Of a stretch of 64,000 bases of DNA, positions 32,001 through 42,302 are shown one piece after another (position 1 is the first letter of the stretch; each line of letters opens with the position of its first letter). The position numbers were made by a program, and so were the translations under genes. Under the pieces are notes generated by a model, which saw only the letters and a program-made list of their open reading frames with translations, was not told where the DNA came from and did not search any database. This stretch comes from Tethya wilhelma (Eukaryota; Porifera; Demospongiae; Tethyida; Tethyidae), in contig CAXIPT010000001.1 in NCBI GenBank assembly GCA_964030475.1, positions 7,569,761-7,633,760 of the forward strand, given 5' to 3'.

Positions 32001-35000
32001 CTTAGTGCAGAGCCAGTTCAGGTGACCAACCAAGCTGACTCAAACTACAATTTCTCAGTAGCTATTCAAATTTCATCAAATGGAGCAGATCCTAATCAAG
32101 GACTGAGTCTCTCAGCAATACTCAATGCTTTTGGTCTTGGAGCTGCAGTTACCTCTGCTGAATCCATTCCATTCATAAAGTCCCTTCTTGAAAATGTAGT
32201 GCTCAGAGAACTGAGAATTACACTGAGCACAGCAAGCAAAACAATTCAGTCATTCCTTCTCAAAGTTTACATTCCCAGCTGGAAGTTCTCTAGTGTCAGA
32301 GTAGAACTCAGTGAAATTGAAATCTTTCTCAGCTATAGTGATGGAGACTGGGCAACTAGCTTTGAAGGAAACGCAGTGTTTGATGAAGAGTTTCCTATTA
32401 CCACTAGGTTTGATCTGGTTTCAGACATAAGCCAAAGGGCAAAATTTTCATTCACCAACTTGAACTATGATTTTACCATTGAAAGATTCATGAGTGTGTT
32501 TGCACCTGGAAGCTTTGAGAACATACCAGTGTTGATGCAACTTCTCAGTATAACAATCACAGATGCCAAGCTTACTCTCGAGAAGAATGACAGTGGAGTC
32601 AGAGTGACTGAAGGACAAGTGTCTTTGTATAAAGAGTCCATTAATCTTGGTAGTATCATTCGCCTTTCTCAGGTCAGTCTCACAATTGGCTTCATTCATA
32701 TTGAGGGACGTGACTACGCCTTCGCTTTCTCTGTTGAAGGATTTATCAACCAGAAAGTGTACCTAAATGTGGCTTATGATCCAAACACTCAGGTATTATC
32801 CGGAAAAGCATTCATTGCTAGCTTTAAAACAGCTAATCTAAGTGAAGCAGCAGGAGCATTCCTTAGTCAGACTGATTCAGGATCACTCAGCAAAAATTCG
32901 GCATTCTCAAAAGTATCTGATTCATTCACAGCAGCAATTTCTGTTGCATTCAATTGGACATCAGGTGATTTCAGTCTAAAAAGTCTCATAGTAGACCTCA
33001 GAAATGTGCTCTCAATAGGATCTGTTGATTTAGAGCAATTACGATTTGAGTACAATAAGATCGAATCAGCTACTGCAACCACCTCAGAGAGTTCTGGTGG
33101 CACACAATTGTTACCAGCAGGTAGTCAAGTCAAACTGATTGGAGTGTTGAGAAAAAAAACAGACAAAACATTTAGTGCTATTGTGGAATTCGATCTCAAC
33201 AAAGATACGACAGGAGCTTCAACAATAAAGGCATCAATCAAACCAGCAGAAAAGAACACCCTCACACTGTTATCATTTCTATCCTTGTTTGGAATTACCG
33301 CTCCTCCAGTTCCAACAGTGGAAGGACAAGACACACCAAACTTCTTTGATCTTGCTCTGGTAGAAGGATCGATGGAGTTATCTCTTTCTGATTATAGTCT
33401 AAATAGTCTCAATGTCAAGGTGGAAACAACAAACACATTCAATTTGTTAGACTCTCCTCAAATCACACTAGAAAATCTATCATTTGAAGTTCACTACTCC
33501 AAAACTGGCTCGCCTACAACAACTGGTACACTGCTCGGAGTTATTACACTTCTCGGAGTAAAGATTGCCATCCAAGGTAGCAGAGAAACAAATGGCACTG
33601 TCTTCAAAGCAGTTGTTGGCCCAGAGAGTGCAAATCTTCAAGACTTCATTAATACTCTCACTCCAGCAGGTACCACTTCACCTGCAATTCCATCAAATGT
33701 AGGTTTACCAAAGCCAATGCCAGTTAACATTGCAGAGCTGATAATTGCACTCTTGACTGACAGGAAGACTATCACATTTAAAGGTGCATCTCAACTACAA
33801 TGGAATATCGACCTTGGATTCACAAACTTCCAGATTCTAGAACTTGGTGGTCTCATCAACTATGTCAAGATGAAAACTGGAGACATGAGTACCCAATTCA
33901 ATGCTTATGTCACTGGTAAGTTCCAGTTCTCTACTACTATACTTATGAAAGCAGAGTTACACTTTGGAGCAAACATTGATACAGCTCTGGCAGTGTTGGT
34001 CACAGATGCCAACCAAGTAAAAGTTGACTCTGTTACAAATGATCTTATCAAGTTCAACCAATCCAAGATGTCCACTGATACGAGTTCATCACCACCATTG
34101 AGCTCTGAAACCACATCTGGAGCTATTGCTTTCCAAGATCTGCTACCATCTTCTACTTCCAGCCTTGTCAATCTTACAAGTGCCTACATTAACTTGAACC
34201 TAACTCAATCAGTGTTTCTTCTTTTGGGTCAGATTGCATCACTGGGCTCTGGCTTTCTTTTGGCTGGGAAATTTTCCCCTCAGCAAACCAACTATGGATA
34301 TGCTTTTGGAATATCTCTACCACAAGGATTCAGATTCTCACAACTCCTTTCAGCACTTGCCCCAATTGATGACGTAGTTCAAGTCAGAAAAGCCCACTGT
34401 GTTATAATGTCAATGGAAAATGCTAAGGTTAAAGATGTTGTGGAGAAAATGAATGCTGCTAAAAATTCAGCTATTCTCCCTGAAGATGCAGGTGGATTTG
34501 TCTTTCCCTTCACTAATCTTCAACTTGATGAGGCTACAAAGAACTTGACCATCACAAAAGGAATGAGCTTTTATGCTGAATTTGACATACCAGCATTAGG
34601 ACCAGACTCAATTTTCCACAGCATTATTCAAATCAGTAGCACACCCAATGTTCCTGCTGTGATAATCAGTGCAATGATTGCTAGTAATCCAATGGAGAGT
34701 GAATTCAGAGCTCATCTGACACAGCTAACACTACTAGGCCTAATTGAATTCAACGATGTCACACTCATCTATCGCCCAAATAGTTTGGTGACACTTGAAT
34801 TACATGGCACTATCACCATTCCCTTGGGTGATGCTTCATATAGCTTCTATGGCTCATTCACATTAACAAAAACTGAGGCTGTATTTTCAGTAACCAGTGA
34901 CCCCAGCAAGCAAGTCACCATTCCCGAACCATTGGGAATGTTTGGGATATCGTTGGAAGATGCCAGACTTACGTTAAGATACGAGTTCCCAGATGGTGGC

Positions 35001-38000
35001 GAAAAAAGTTCCAGTATGGAAATTGATGCATCAGTCAATTTCTATTCCAAAGATTCCTTGACTCCTCCAACTGATCAAGGAGAAGGCAGTCAACAACCTG
35101 AGCCAGTCCTCACTCTGGATGGACTCATAGCTTTCAAAAACTATTCACCTGTTGTTGCAAGCATTGAAATTTCTCCAACGGAGCCTCTCACAATTGCTGA
35201 CCTTGTAGCAACAATGTTTAAATGGCAGTACAACCTTGACTTCCTAAACATAGGTTTTGTTGGTGGCCGTATCTACTATGCTAATCTTCCTGAAGGTGAA
35301 ACTTCCACCACCATTGAAGACGTGGTGTACAAAAGTGGCTACCACATTTCTGCTGACACTGAGATATTTGATATAGTGTTCACAATTGAAGCTGACATTC
35401 CACTTAATAAGTCTCAGATTAGTATCACAGGATATGCCCATCAGCCAATTGATTTGGGATTTGCCAAATTCACTGGAAAGAAAGACAGTGACCCGAGCCA
35501 ACCAGATGAAAACAAGAGCCCACAGCTTACCTTTACCACTAGCTCATCCAGTACTTCTATTTCAATTGGTATTGGCCTTGTTCTATTTGAAACACCTCTA
35601 GCTACAGCTGACATTGGCTATGACTTTACAAAGGGAGTATTCACTGGAACACTTACATACAGTGGCTCTATTGGTTTCATCGAGAGTCCCTCAATATCAT
35701 TTGAATGGAGCAAAGAATCTGGTTTTAAGGTGACCAGTTTCCCAATGTCTGGAGGATTTGGTTTTGACTTTTTGGATAAATTCAAGAACTTCCGAGATCC
35801 TTGTGGCGCTCTTGTTGATCTTGGATTCAAGGAAGCAGTTCAAACAAAATTCAATGTCAACACAAACATTGCAAAAACATCACAGCCTGAAACTTTCTTA
35901 GCAGAAATTCAAATCACGGGAACGTATGATGTACTTCTTGCTGGACAAGCCAAAATTGCCTCAGTTCCCCTACCTGATTTGAGTGTGGGAATACCACGTG
36001 AAGATGATTTCTCATTAAGCAAACTTCCTCAGTTCATCCTTGACTTATTCACAAAGAATGCAGACCAGATAGTCCAGCAAATCATGGACAATCCAGAGAG
36101 ATTGGGAGCAATACTTGGGATTATAAGTCTCAAAAAAGTCACAAGTGGAGCTATTTCAACAATGGCATGCAGAAATGTTAAACCAAACAACATTGATCCA
36201 GGTGACACTGGTGAAAACCCAGCTGAAGATGACTTTAATTTAGCAGAGGAACTACAAAAACAATTCGAACAGTTTGAGGAAGAATTTGAGCAGTTGTTAG
36301 AATATGGAGGAGATTTAAGTGAAGTCGGTGCAGCTGCAGCTGGAGCTGAAGGAGCTGGTGATGGTGCAGTTGGAGTACTTGGAGGAATAATAACTTTCGC
36401 AGCATCTATCCTAAGTGTTGGGGTGTTTCAAGGCATTGAAAATTATAAAAAAATGAAGGACAAAGCAGAGGGGAAAAAGAATAACATAGAGAATGCAAAA
36501 AAGGAACTAAGAGAGAAGCTGGTGAAAGCATTAGATATCAAGCAAGCTCCAACTGCCACTTTCAATCCACCAGACCAGCTTAATGTATCGTGGCCACCAT
36601 TGGAAAACCCAGGAGGTCACTACAGCCTTGTTGTCACTGGATCAATACTGTCATCACCAGGTAGCGAGACTTCCAGCACTGTAACACTATTCGACAGTCT
36701 TGTTACACAACCTCAACAAGTCATCACAAATCCACAACTGTACAATGCTGTAGGAATAACAGTAACTGTTTATGCAACTCTAACAGCAACCAACAAAGGA
36801 CACACATCTACATTCAATGGAAAATCTTATACAACAGATGTCCTCAATGTTCACCCTACCCTGCATGCTCCATCGCAAGTGTCTGCAACATTCGCTCATG
36901 ACACTCTCAAACTAACAGCAACTTCTTCATCAGTTGATTATGCCAAAGCTTATCACTTTCAGCTGGTTGAAGGAACCGATGCACCATACACTGTGATCAC
37001 ACAAACAACATACACTGTACCACAAGGCTCAACACCTACCAACATCAGTGTGTTATTTGACCATTCAAGCATACCATCTACCGCAACTGGTCCTTTCAAA
37101 GTTCGATGTCAAGCAATTGGTGATAGTGGCTCGGGAATAGCTACTAGTGTATACACAAATTCTCCATCCCTCTCTCTTGTCCCTCCTCCTAGAGATCTGT
37201 CTCTTGTACTCTCTCACTTTGGAGATACAAACCAAGACATTAAACTCACATGGAGACTTCCACAGGCAACTGATCAGGAAAAAATTGGAGGTTTCTTTTG
37301 TAGGATTTTACACAAGGGGTCTAACACAGTCCTTGTGTCCTACAATGTGGAGAAACCTGCTTCTGGGGGAGGCCAACCACCTCCTGATATCCCTACTACA
37401 CACTCCTTCACAATTGACAGTGTAGTCCAGGCACTCACATCCAACAATCTGATTCCAAACCCACCAGCCGCAATAGAATTAGAGGCACAAGTCAATACTG
37501 TAGGTATCAGTAACACAGAGATTGACAGTATCTTTATTGGAGCAACCATATCCTCCTTGAAACCTCCAGAACAGCTTGCAGCCAGTTATTCAGTGAGTAG
37601 TAATCATTTAGTCATCTCATGGGAACACACTCAAGAGACAAGCACCTATGGCATTGAGATAACCAATGGAAACTCACAAGTGGTATTTTCAAAGGAAGTT
37701 ACAGTCACTAAGAGCTCTACTCATCCTCAGGACTCGACCCAATCTGATTCAGGAGACCATAGAATCAACATTGGGTTAGACTTTGGTGAAATTGCTCCAC
37801 TAAATGATACTACCACAAACTACACCATTCAACTCACAGCAGTGACAATTGGCAATGAAACCCTTGATTCTCTGGTTCCTGGTAAAACTTCCAATCAACT
37901 AAAACGACTACCAGCCCCTACAGAAAGGAGTCTACAGTTCAATCCAGGCACTGGCAATGTTGATGCACAATTCACTTCAGTTGCAAATGCCTCGGGATAC

Positions 38001-41000
38001 TTGTATAAGCTGTTAAGTGGTGAATCATATGTTGCGAGTACAGACACAATTCCTAAACCAGCAACACAGAGTGAAGGATCCGTCATCAATGGAAGTCTCG
38101 GGATTGATAGTTTCATTGACATACTATCAGGTGGAGATAAAGTCACTGCTACTGTCTGGTCAATTGGTGGTGGTAATTTCATAAGCAGTGCTCCACAAAC
38201 GTTCACCACTGCATTAACAGTACTCCAACCACCATCAGGCATCACATACAGCTTCTCCCCAACAGAAGAAGCCATCACTATCACGTGTTCTCAGGTTGCC
38301 TCTGTTTCAGAGTATCTTCTGGGACTATCCAATGACATCAATAGTGATGTAGTCTCTTTGAAAGACTCAATCCTTGACAACCAACTTTCTGTCAATCTTT
38401 CCATAAGCAGTTTAAACCAATCCCCAGATGTTCAAGAGTGGAAGGTCTTTGCACAATCCCTTGGTGATGCTACTCACTTGCCTAGTCCTCGCGGTTTCTT
38501 GGAAAACAGGGTCCATGTACTCCCTAAGCCAGAAGTAAAGCAACGATCTTTCGATGAAAACTATGATGTCCTGACTGTGACTTGGTCACCAGTTGCTAAC
38601 ACAGCAAGCTACAACCTTACTGTCACTGCTATGAAAGGTGATCTTGAGATCTTCAGTACTACCAAGTCTATTACAGCCTCAGCTGGTGGTCAAGACGTTG
38701 TAGCTAAAACCAGCATGGACAGCAGTGATCCACAATGGTATTCTACTCTCCATGAACTTACATCATTGACTGGCAAAGTTGTAGCTGTTGGAGCCAACTA
38801 CTACATCTCTAGTCCTCCTGGTATAATGGCCCCAATCGAACAAGTTGATCCTCCTGACAATCTGAAGTATGGGTACAACAACGTCAATGATGTAATTGTA
38901 GTGACAGGTGATCCAGTGGTAGACGTTCAATATTACACACTTGGACTAAGAAGTGTAGCAAACCCAGATGTAAGTTTTTCCTTAGCTGTTGAGGACACAC
39001 CATCAGTCACTCTGCCTGCAGATGATTTGAGAGAAGCTAATGAAAGTGAGTGGGAGATCTTTGCTGAGTCAGGTGGAGATTCAACCCACTTTGAAAGCGT
39101 AGAAACAACTCTTGATACCAGTGTGAAAGTCTTGGATGCTCCAAATGCTTACTATTTCACATACCTGCACCTTGCATCAAAAGGAACACTCAATCTAACC
39201 TGTAAATGGAAAGCAGTTCAGGAAGCTTCTGAGTACCGAGTCACAGTGACATACACAGACTTCAATGGACAAGCTAACTCCTTCGAAGTATCTGTTTCAG
39301 AGGATGAAACATCAGCTGAGATCGAAATGGCTACAAATATTTTAGATTGGAGCACTGTTTTTGAATCAGTCGTCTCTATAGTTGCATCAGTGAAGGCTGT
39401 TGGTTATGGTAACTACATCACAAGCAAATCAAACAGCTTTCCACCAATACAACGATTGAGCTCCCCAGGAAATGTGGTTGTTCACTCAGATGAAGACAAT
39501 GTAACAATTACATGGTCTACAGTTTCCTCAGCTACTAAATACAAAGTTATTGTCAAAGTTAACGGAAAACAGTCAGTGTCACAAGACGTGAAAGAAAACA
39601 GGCTTGTTGTATCATTCAGTGACTTAACAAAAGAATCTGGAAGTGCACATAGCTATCACATCCAAGCAGAAATAACTGCATCCACATTTTTCCCTTCTAA
39701 GTTACCAAGCCTTCCTGGAAAAGGTGAAAAGGATATTGTAGTCATACAGATAATGAAAAGCCAACAGATTGGAGGAAAACGTGGAACAGCCTTCAACGAT
39801 CCAGTTGAGACACACGTGCCATCTATTGTTGGAATCAAAGCTATCAAGATTCGTCATGGCAGCAAAGTAGATTCTATTCAAGTGAAATATCTCCTGGGGG
39901 ATGGGTCGACTTACGATGCACCCAAACATGGTGGTGATGGAGGTGAAGAGACACTCATTGAGTTTGATGAAGGAGAAGAGATTGTAAAAGTGCTTGTAAG
40001 TGTCACTAGAACCGTACACCAACTGACATTTCTAACCAAGTCAGCAAATGGTATTGAAAAAACATACGGTCCATTTGGAGGAAAGGGAAAAACTCCATAT
40101 GAAATCACCGGAAAAATCCTAGGAGTGTTTGGCCGTCAAGACAGCCTTCTGACTGCTATTGGCTTTTACATGGTCTCCATTCCTATTGCTACACAAACCA
40201 CATCAACACACGGAGGCTCTGATGGATCACCTTTTGAAGATCCGATTTCTACTCATTCTCCTCAGATAGTAGGCATAAGAGCCCTCAGGATTCGATACGG
40301 GGATCATTTGCGTGCCATTCAAGCCACCTACACCTTGGAAGATGGTTCTACATGGGAGGCTCCACTACATGGTCAGAGTCTGGAGACTGAGTCCTATATT
40401 CAGTTTGATGCTGGTGAAATTATTACTAGAGTAGATGGACAGATTGACAAGTATCCCACTCAGTTGACATTTACTACTGAGAAAGTTGATGGTACTGTGA
40501 AAATATATGGTCCTTACGGCAAGACTGGCCAGACAGCATTCACAGAGCGTGGGCACATTATTGGACTCTTTGGGCGAAGTGGTGGTTTGGTGGATAATAT
40601 CGGATTTTTCTACAGTGAGCTTCCACCAAAATCATTGTCTAGATCTCTCCAGTTTGGAGGCACTGGAGGTGATGCATTCAACGATGACATTCCCAAACAC
40701 AAGCCTGAGATAACTGGCATCAAAACAATCACTATCAAGTACAAACCACAAAAAATTGTCTCAATCCAGACTACCTATCGGCGAGCTGATGGGTCCACCT
40801 GGGTTTCACCAAGGCATGGTGGTGGGAGAGGTCGTGAGTCACACATTGAATTGGCAGACAATGAGTACATAACACACATTGAAGGCAAGACGGACAACAT
40901 TGTTGTCAAACAGCTTACTTTTGTGACTCTCAAAGCTGATGGATCACAAGGAAGGTATGGACCCTTTGGAAAAGCTGGCAAGATACCATTTACAGTTGAA

Positions 41001-42302
41001 GGGAAGATTCTCGGATTCTTTGGACGAAGTGGGGGACTGCTGGATAGCATTGGAGCCTACTATACTCAGCTTCCACAGAGATCGGTATCTGCTTCCCAAC
41101 TCTTTGGAGGTCCAACTGGAGGTGCAGCATTCACTGATGGTGTTCCTACACACAAGCCAGACATCACAGGAATCAAAGCAATCACTATCAGATATAAGAA
41201 ACAAGTTGTCTCCATCCAGGCTACCTATCGACATGCAGATGGATCTACCTGGGCTGCTCCTAAGCATGGTGGCAGTGATGGAGAAGAAGTACAAATTGAG
41301 TTTGCAAACGATGAGAAGATGGTACGGGTCGAAGGGGCAACTGATGGTCGAATAGTGGACCAGCTCACTTTCGTAACACTCAAAGGAGATGGATCAGAAG
41401 GAATGTATGGACCCTATGGTGAAGGAGGGAACACACCATTTGCAATAGAGGGGAAGATTCTTGGATTCTTTGGACGCAGTGGGGGACTCCTTGATAGTAT
41501 TGGATGCCACTTTGTTCAGAAACCACAACCACAGCGATTGGTGTCAGTTTCTCAAGAATTTGGAGGAGGTGCAGGAGGTGCATTCAGTGATGATGTATCG
41601 ACACACAAGCCAGATATCACTGGGATTGAAGCAATCACTATCAGACATGACACGCAAGTTGTGTCAATTCAAGCTACCTATCGCCGAGTAGATGGATCCA
41701 CCTGGGTTGCTCCTAACCATGGGGGCACCAAAGGACAAGAAACGCACATTGAGTTTGCAGATAATGAGTCTATAGTTTACATAGAAGGGTCAACAGATGG
41801 TAAAATTGTGGACCAACTGACAATTGTTACACTCAAAGAAGATGGATCGTATGGAACTTACGGGCCATATGGTGAAGGAGGTAACACACCGTTTTCTTTT
41901 TATGGAAACATTTTGGGATTCTTTGGACGCAGTGGAGCATTGCTGGATAGCATCGGAGTTTTCTACCTTCAACTCCCAAAACGACTGGTGGCAACTACTC
42001 CAGAATATGGCGGGACTACTGGAGGGGGTGCATTCAATGATGACATTCCTACACACAGGCCAGACATCACGGGCATTGAAGCAATCACTATCAGATATGG
42101 CACACAAGTTGTGTCAATTCAAGCTACCTATCGCCGAGTAGATGGGTCCACCTGGGTTGCTCCTAACCATGGGGGCATTGGAGGAGAAGAATCACACATC
42201 GAGTTTGCAGATGATGAGTACATAATTCGCATTGAAGGGGCAACTGATGGCTCAATTGTGGACCAACTGACTATTGTGACTATCAAAGGTGATGGATCGT
42301 GA
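29046..42302 (+). CDS. Giant single-exon protein: beta-rich region, Fn3-like repeats, jacalin-like lectin domains
   Basis: About 4,418 codons without an intron. In order: about 29046-36200, a long beta-rich region that begins with a stretch typical of metallo-beta-lactamase proteins (YFASAGDQHGHPNW) and then repeats units of alternating hydrophobic strands, possibly related to the bacterial/fungal DUF6603 type (from memory). It includes an RVRRS furin-like site near 30252. At 36236-36440 an acidic coiled coil (LQKQFEQFEEEFEQLLE) is followed by a Gly/Ala-rich hydrophobic stretch (GVLGGIITFAASILSVGVF). At 36547-39750 there are about ten fibronectin-III-like repeats, starting near 36547, 36870, 37188, 37562, 37914, 38229, 38527, 38852, 39139 and 39463. 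At 39753-42302 there are six jacalin-like lectin domains (GG-GG-AF-D, DITGI-AI-IRY, DGSTW-APKHGG, LGFFGRSGGLLDSIG), starting near 39753, 40197, 40644, 41085, 41540 and 41998. The sixth is cut by TGA at 42300-42302. Such length in one exon contrasts with all neighbours. Likely role is carbohydrate binding by a very large enzyme-lectin, but location and substrate are unknown. Confidence 0.78.
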   Translation, partial: KALSYDKVLKDLATSFEGKLKAKGVSVPNLLTTLQNRKDKIEQNLNDQSVPSTQVYTNGMAAFTLPTNFNFDDIKKAVLADAYKRDKAIRDPISFLPSANLPYKEKDAFIDLLNYLRTDRAYAEKVSLHLTTSFYQRIKARTYFASAGDQHGHPNWQVVSGIIQAAQLTKATTPAYTCRILLTSGNGIDEDNLPDNTTDDWTQYVSLQYFAGQSASVTIDPSVNPMTLLPGAVQWTQGIPLQPNMLKEQYNKTAGALQLKTLRTAAHGKKFHVKPSGHNVWLNFAVDPATTNVTFQLDATAASLEVTTTVFSEEKVGYKIDVVFTLTLQNSKKETTSIFGLIGSNVAESATYKLFQKVPNTTGGVDVHYFHVSAGALAKSTNYNDGAYFEFREPPKPSSTTRVRRSAMAYSAPASSGQAYFSLSHYLTSLSNVPSDYTINSILGTMFSDSDHEDLHPSIQTGFFTKFVTWTVSESSTFLSTIASLNIEVPATDNTIYSFRIQSARMDVKIPDRMIDLQFLVHDSGAMFSIELTKMRWTQDLTSGVRTLVMDRIIGETIPGTPLIGVTSTLLFTEFMDSIDYHGDATATASKALLDLIVSPHEISQLFTSPKLIEESPSQQYIKAMMSWNVDGSSTFGMNNGILSKANINLIQPSSPPQFQDLTVSATTIYIKDPKSTNLTLKLILHTTDTKGNSVKISFAMEQLIEEFSQRFLDYLRAMGILNDPSSYNFLDSVMLLLGSETSGFLTLSSFTRALVSKVFQWEVNQTTSTVKFVTSPVGPKLIEATLAASIPDEGNTMDLGISKIIQLKSLAFKVPNIFQTDQLEITSPYLTADVLVGEKSARITAVTPQGNELPSLKVELTQNISLNNIVSFLGLDSSIANANVPMLSRLLKDIQITSAGFTIQQKVLNSNQSWLSSVFFAVQFSNVSSYLPPAFSSLQDIEAQVVVYQPRLSLKKISVNVTFNFTVAIQGGGASTENVNLAAILSAEPVQVTNQADSNYNFSVAIQISSNGADPNQGLSLSAILNAFGLGAAVTSAESIPFIKSLLENVVLRELRITLSTASKTIQSFLLKVYIPSWKFSSVRVELSEIEIFLSYSDGDWATSFEGNAVFDEEFPITTRFDLVSDISQRAKFSFTNLNYDFTIERFMSVFAPGSFENIPVLMQLLSITITDAKLTLEKNDSGVRVTEGQVSLYKESINLGSIIRLSQVSLTIGFIHIEGRDYAFAFSVEGFINQKVYLNVAYDPNTQVLSGKAFIASFKTANLSEAAGAFLSQTDSGSLSKNSAFSKVSDSFTAAISVAFNWTSGDFSLKSLIVDLRNVLSIGSVDLEQLRFEYNKIESATATTSESSGGTQLLPAGSQVKLIGVLRKKTDKTFSAIVEFDLNKDTTGASTIKASIKPAEKNTLTLLSFLSLFGITAPPVPTVEGQDTPNFFDLALVEGSMELSLSDYSLNSLNVKVETTNTFNLLDSPQITLENLSFEVHYSKTGSPTTTGTLLGVITLLGVKIAIQGSRETNGTVFKAVVGPESANLQDFINTLTPAGTTSPAIPSNVGLPKPMPVNIAELIIALLTDRKTITFKGASQLQWNIDLGFTNFQILELGGLINYVKMKTGDMSTQFNAYVTGKFQFSTTILMKAELHFGANIDTALAVLVTDANQVKVDSVTNDLIKFNQSKMSTDTSSSPPLSSETTSGAIAFQDLLPSSTSSLVNLTSAYINLNLTQSVFLLLGQIASLGSGFLLAGKFSPQQTNYGYAFGISLPQGFRFSQLLSALAPIDDVVQVRKAHCVIMSMENAKVKDVVEKMNAAKNSAILPEDAGGFVFPFTNLQLDEATKNLTITKGMSFYAEFDIPALGPDSIFHSIIQISSTPNVPAVIISAMIASNPMESEFRAHLTQLTLLGLIEFNDVTLIYRPNSLVTLELHGTITIPLGDASYSFYGSFTLTKTEAVFSVTSDPSKQVTIPEPLGMFGISLEDARLTLRYEFPDGGEKSSSMEIDASVNFYSKDSLTPPTDQGEGSQQPEPVLTLDGLIAFKNYSPVVASIEISPTEPLTIADLVATMFKWQYNLDFLNIGFVGGRIYYANLPEGETSTTIEDVVYKSGYHISADTEIFDIVFTIEADIPLNKSQISITGYAHQPIDLGFAKFTGKKDSDPSQPDENKSPQLTFTTSSSSTSISIGIGLVLFETPLATADIGYDFTKGVFTGTLTYSGSIGFIESPSISFEWSKESGFKVTSFPMSGGFGFDFLDKFKNFRDPCGALVDLGFKEAVQTKFNVNTNIAKTSQPETFLAEIQITGTYDVLLAGQAKIASVPLPDLSVGIPREDDFSLSKLPQFILDLFTKNADQIVQQIMDNPERLGAILGIISLKKVTSGAISTMACRNVKPNNIDPGDTGENPAEDDFNLAEELQKQFEQFEEEFEQLLEYGGDLSEVGAAAAGAEGAGDGAVGVLGGIITFAASILSVGVFQGIENYKKMKDKAEGKKNNIENAKKELREKLVKALDIKQAPTATFNPPDQLNVSWPPLENPGGHYSLVVTGSILSSPGSETSSTVTLFDSLVTQPQQVITNPQLYNAVGITVTVYATLTATNKGHTSTFNGKSYTTDVLNVHPTLHAPSQVSATFAHDTLKLTATSSSVDYAKAYHFQLVEGTDAPYTVITQTTYTVPQGSTPTNISVLFDHSSIPSTATGPFKVRCQAIGDSGSGIATSVYTNSPSLSLVPPPRDLSLVLSHFGDTNQDIKLTWRLPQATDQEKIGGFFCRILHKGSNTVLVSYNVEKPASGGGQPPPDIPTTHSFTIDSVVQALTSNNLIPNPPAAIELEAQVNTVGISNTEIDSIFIGATISSLKPPEQLAASYSVSSNHLVISWEHTQETSTYGIEITNGNSQVVFSKEVTVTKSSTHPQDSTQSDSGDHRINIGLDFGEIAPLNDTTTNYTIQLTAVTIGNETLDSLVPGKTSNQLKRLPAPTERSLQFNPGTGNVDAQFTSVANASGYLYKLLSGESYVASTDTIPKPATQSEGSVINGSLGIDSFIDILSGGDKVTATVWSIGGGNFISSAPQTFTTALTVLQPPSGITYSFSPTEEAITITCSQVASVSEYLLGLSNDINSDVVSLKDSILDNQLSVNLSISSLNQSPDVQEWKVFAQSLGDATHLPSPRGFLENRVHVLPKPEVKQRSFDENYDVLTVTWSPVANTASYNLTVTAMKGDLEIFSTTKSITASAGGQDVVAKTSMDSSDPQWYSTLHELTSLTGKVVAVGANYYISSPPGIMAPIEQVDPPDNLKYGYNNVNDVIVVTGDPVVDVQYYTLGLRSVANPDVSFSLAVEDTPSVTLPADDLREANESEWEIFAESGGDSTHFESVETTLDTSVKVLDAPNAYYFTYLHLASKGTLNLTCKWKAVQEASEYRVTVTYTDFNGQANSFEVSVSEDETSAEIEMATNILDWSTVFESVVSIVASVKAVGYGNYITSKSNSFPPIQRLSSPGNVVVHSDEDNVTITWSTVSSATKYKVIVKVNGKQSVSQDVKENRLVVSFSDLTKESGSAHSYHIQAEITASTFFPSKLPSLPGKGEKDIVVIQIMKSQQIGGKRGTAFNDPVETHVPSIVGIKAIKIRHGSKVDSIQVKYLLGDGSTYDAPKHGGDGGEETLIEFDEGEEIVKVLVSVTRTVHQLTFLTKSANGIEKTYGPFGGKGKTPYEITGKILGVFGRQDSLLTAIGFYMVSIPIATQTTSTHGGSDGSPFEDPISTHSPQIVGIRALRIRYGDHLRAIQATYTLEDGSTWEAPLHGQSLETESYIQFDAGEIITRVDGQIDKYPTQLTFTTEKVDGTVKIYGPYGKTGQTAFTERGHIIGLFGRSGGLVDNIGFFYSELPPKSLSRSLQFGGTGGDAFNDDIPKHKPEITGIKTITIKYKPQKIVSIQTTYRRADGSTWVSPRHGGGRGRESHIELADNEYITHIEGKTDNIVVKQLTFVTLKADGSQGRYGPFGKAGKIPFTVEGKILGFFGRSGGLLDSIGAYYTQLPQRSVSASQLFGGPTGGAAFTDGVPTHKPDITGIKAITIRYKKQVVSIQATYRHADGSTWAAPKHGGSDGEEVQIEFANDEKMVRVEGATDGRIVDQLTFVTLKGDGSEGMYGPYGEGGNTPFAIEGKILGFFGRSGGLLDSIGCHFVQKPQPQRLVSVSQEFGGGAGGAFSDDVSTHKPDITGIEAITIRHDTQVVSIQATYRRVDGSTWVAPNHGGTKGQETHIEFADNESIVYIEGSTDGKIVDQLTIVTLKEDGSYGTYGPYGEGGNTPFSFYGNILGFFGRSGALLDSIGVFYLQLPKRLVATTPEYGGTTGGGAFNDDIPTHRPDITGIEAITIRYGTQVVSIQATYRRVDGSTWVAPNHGGIGGEESHIEFADDEYIIRIEGATDGSIVDQLTIVTIKGDGS

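Noticed and set aside
40939..42141. Several 76-138 aa ORFs on both strands within the lectin repeats
   Set aside because: Frame shadows of the jacalin-like coding repeats; they recur because the repeats recur.
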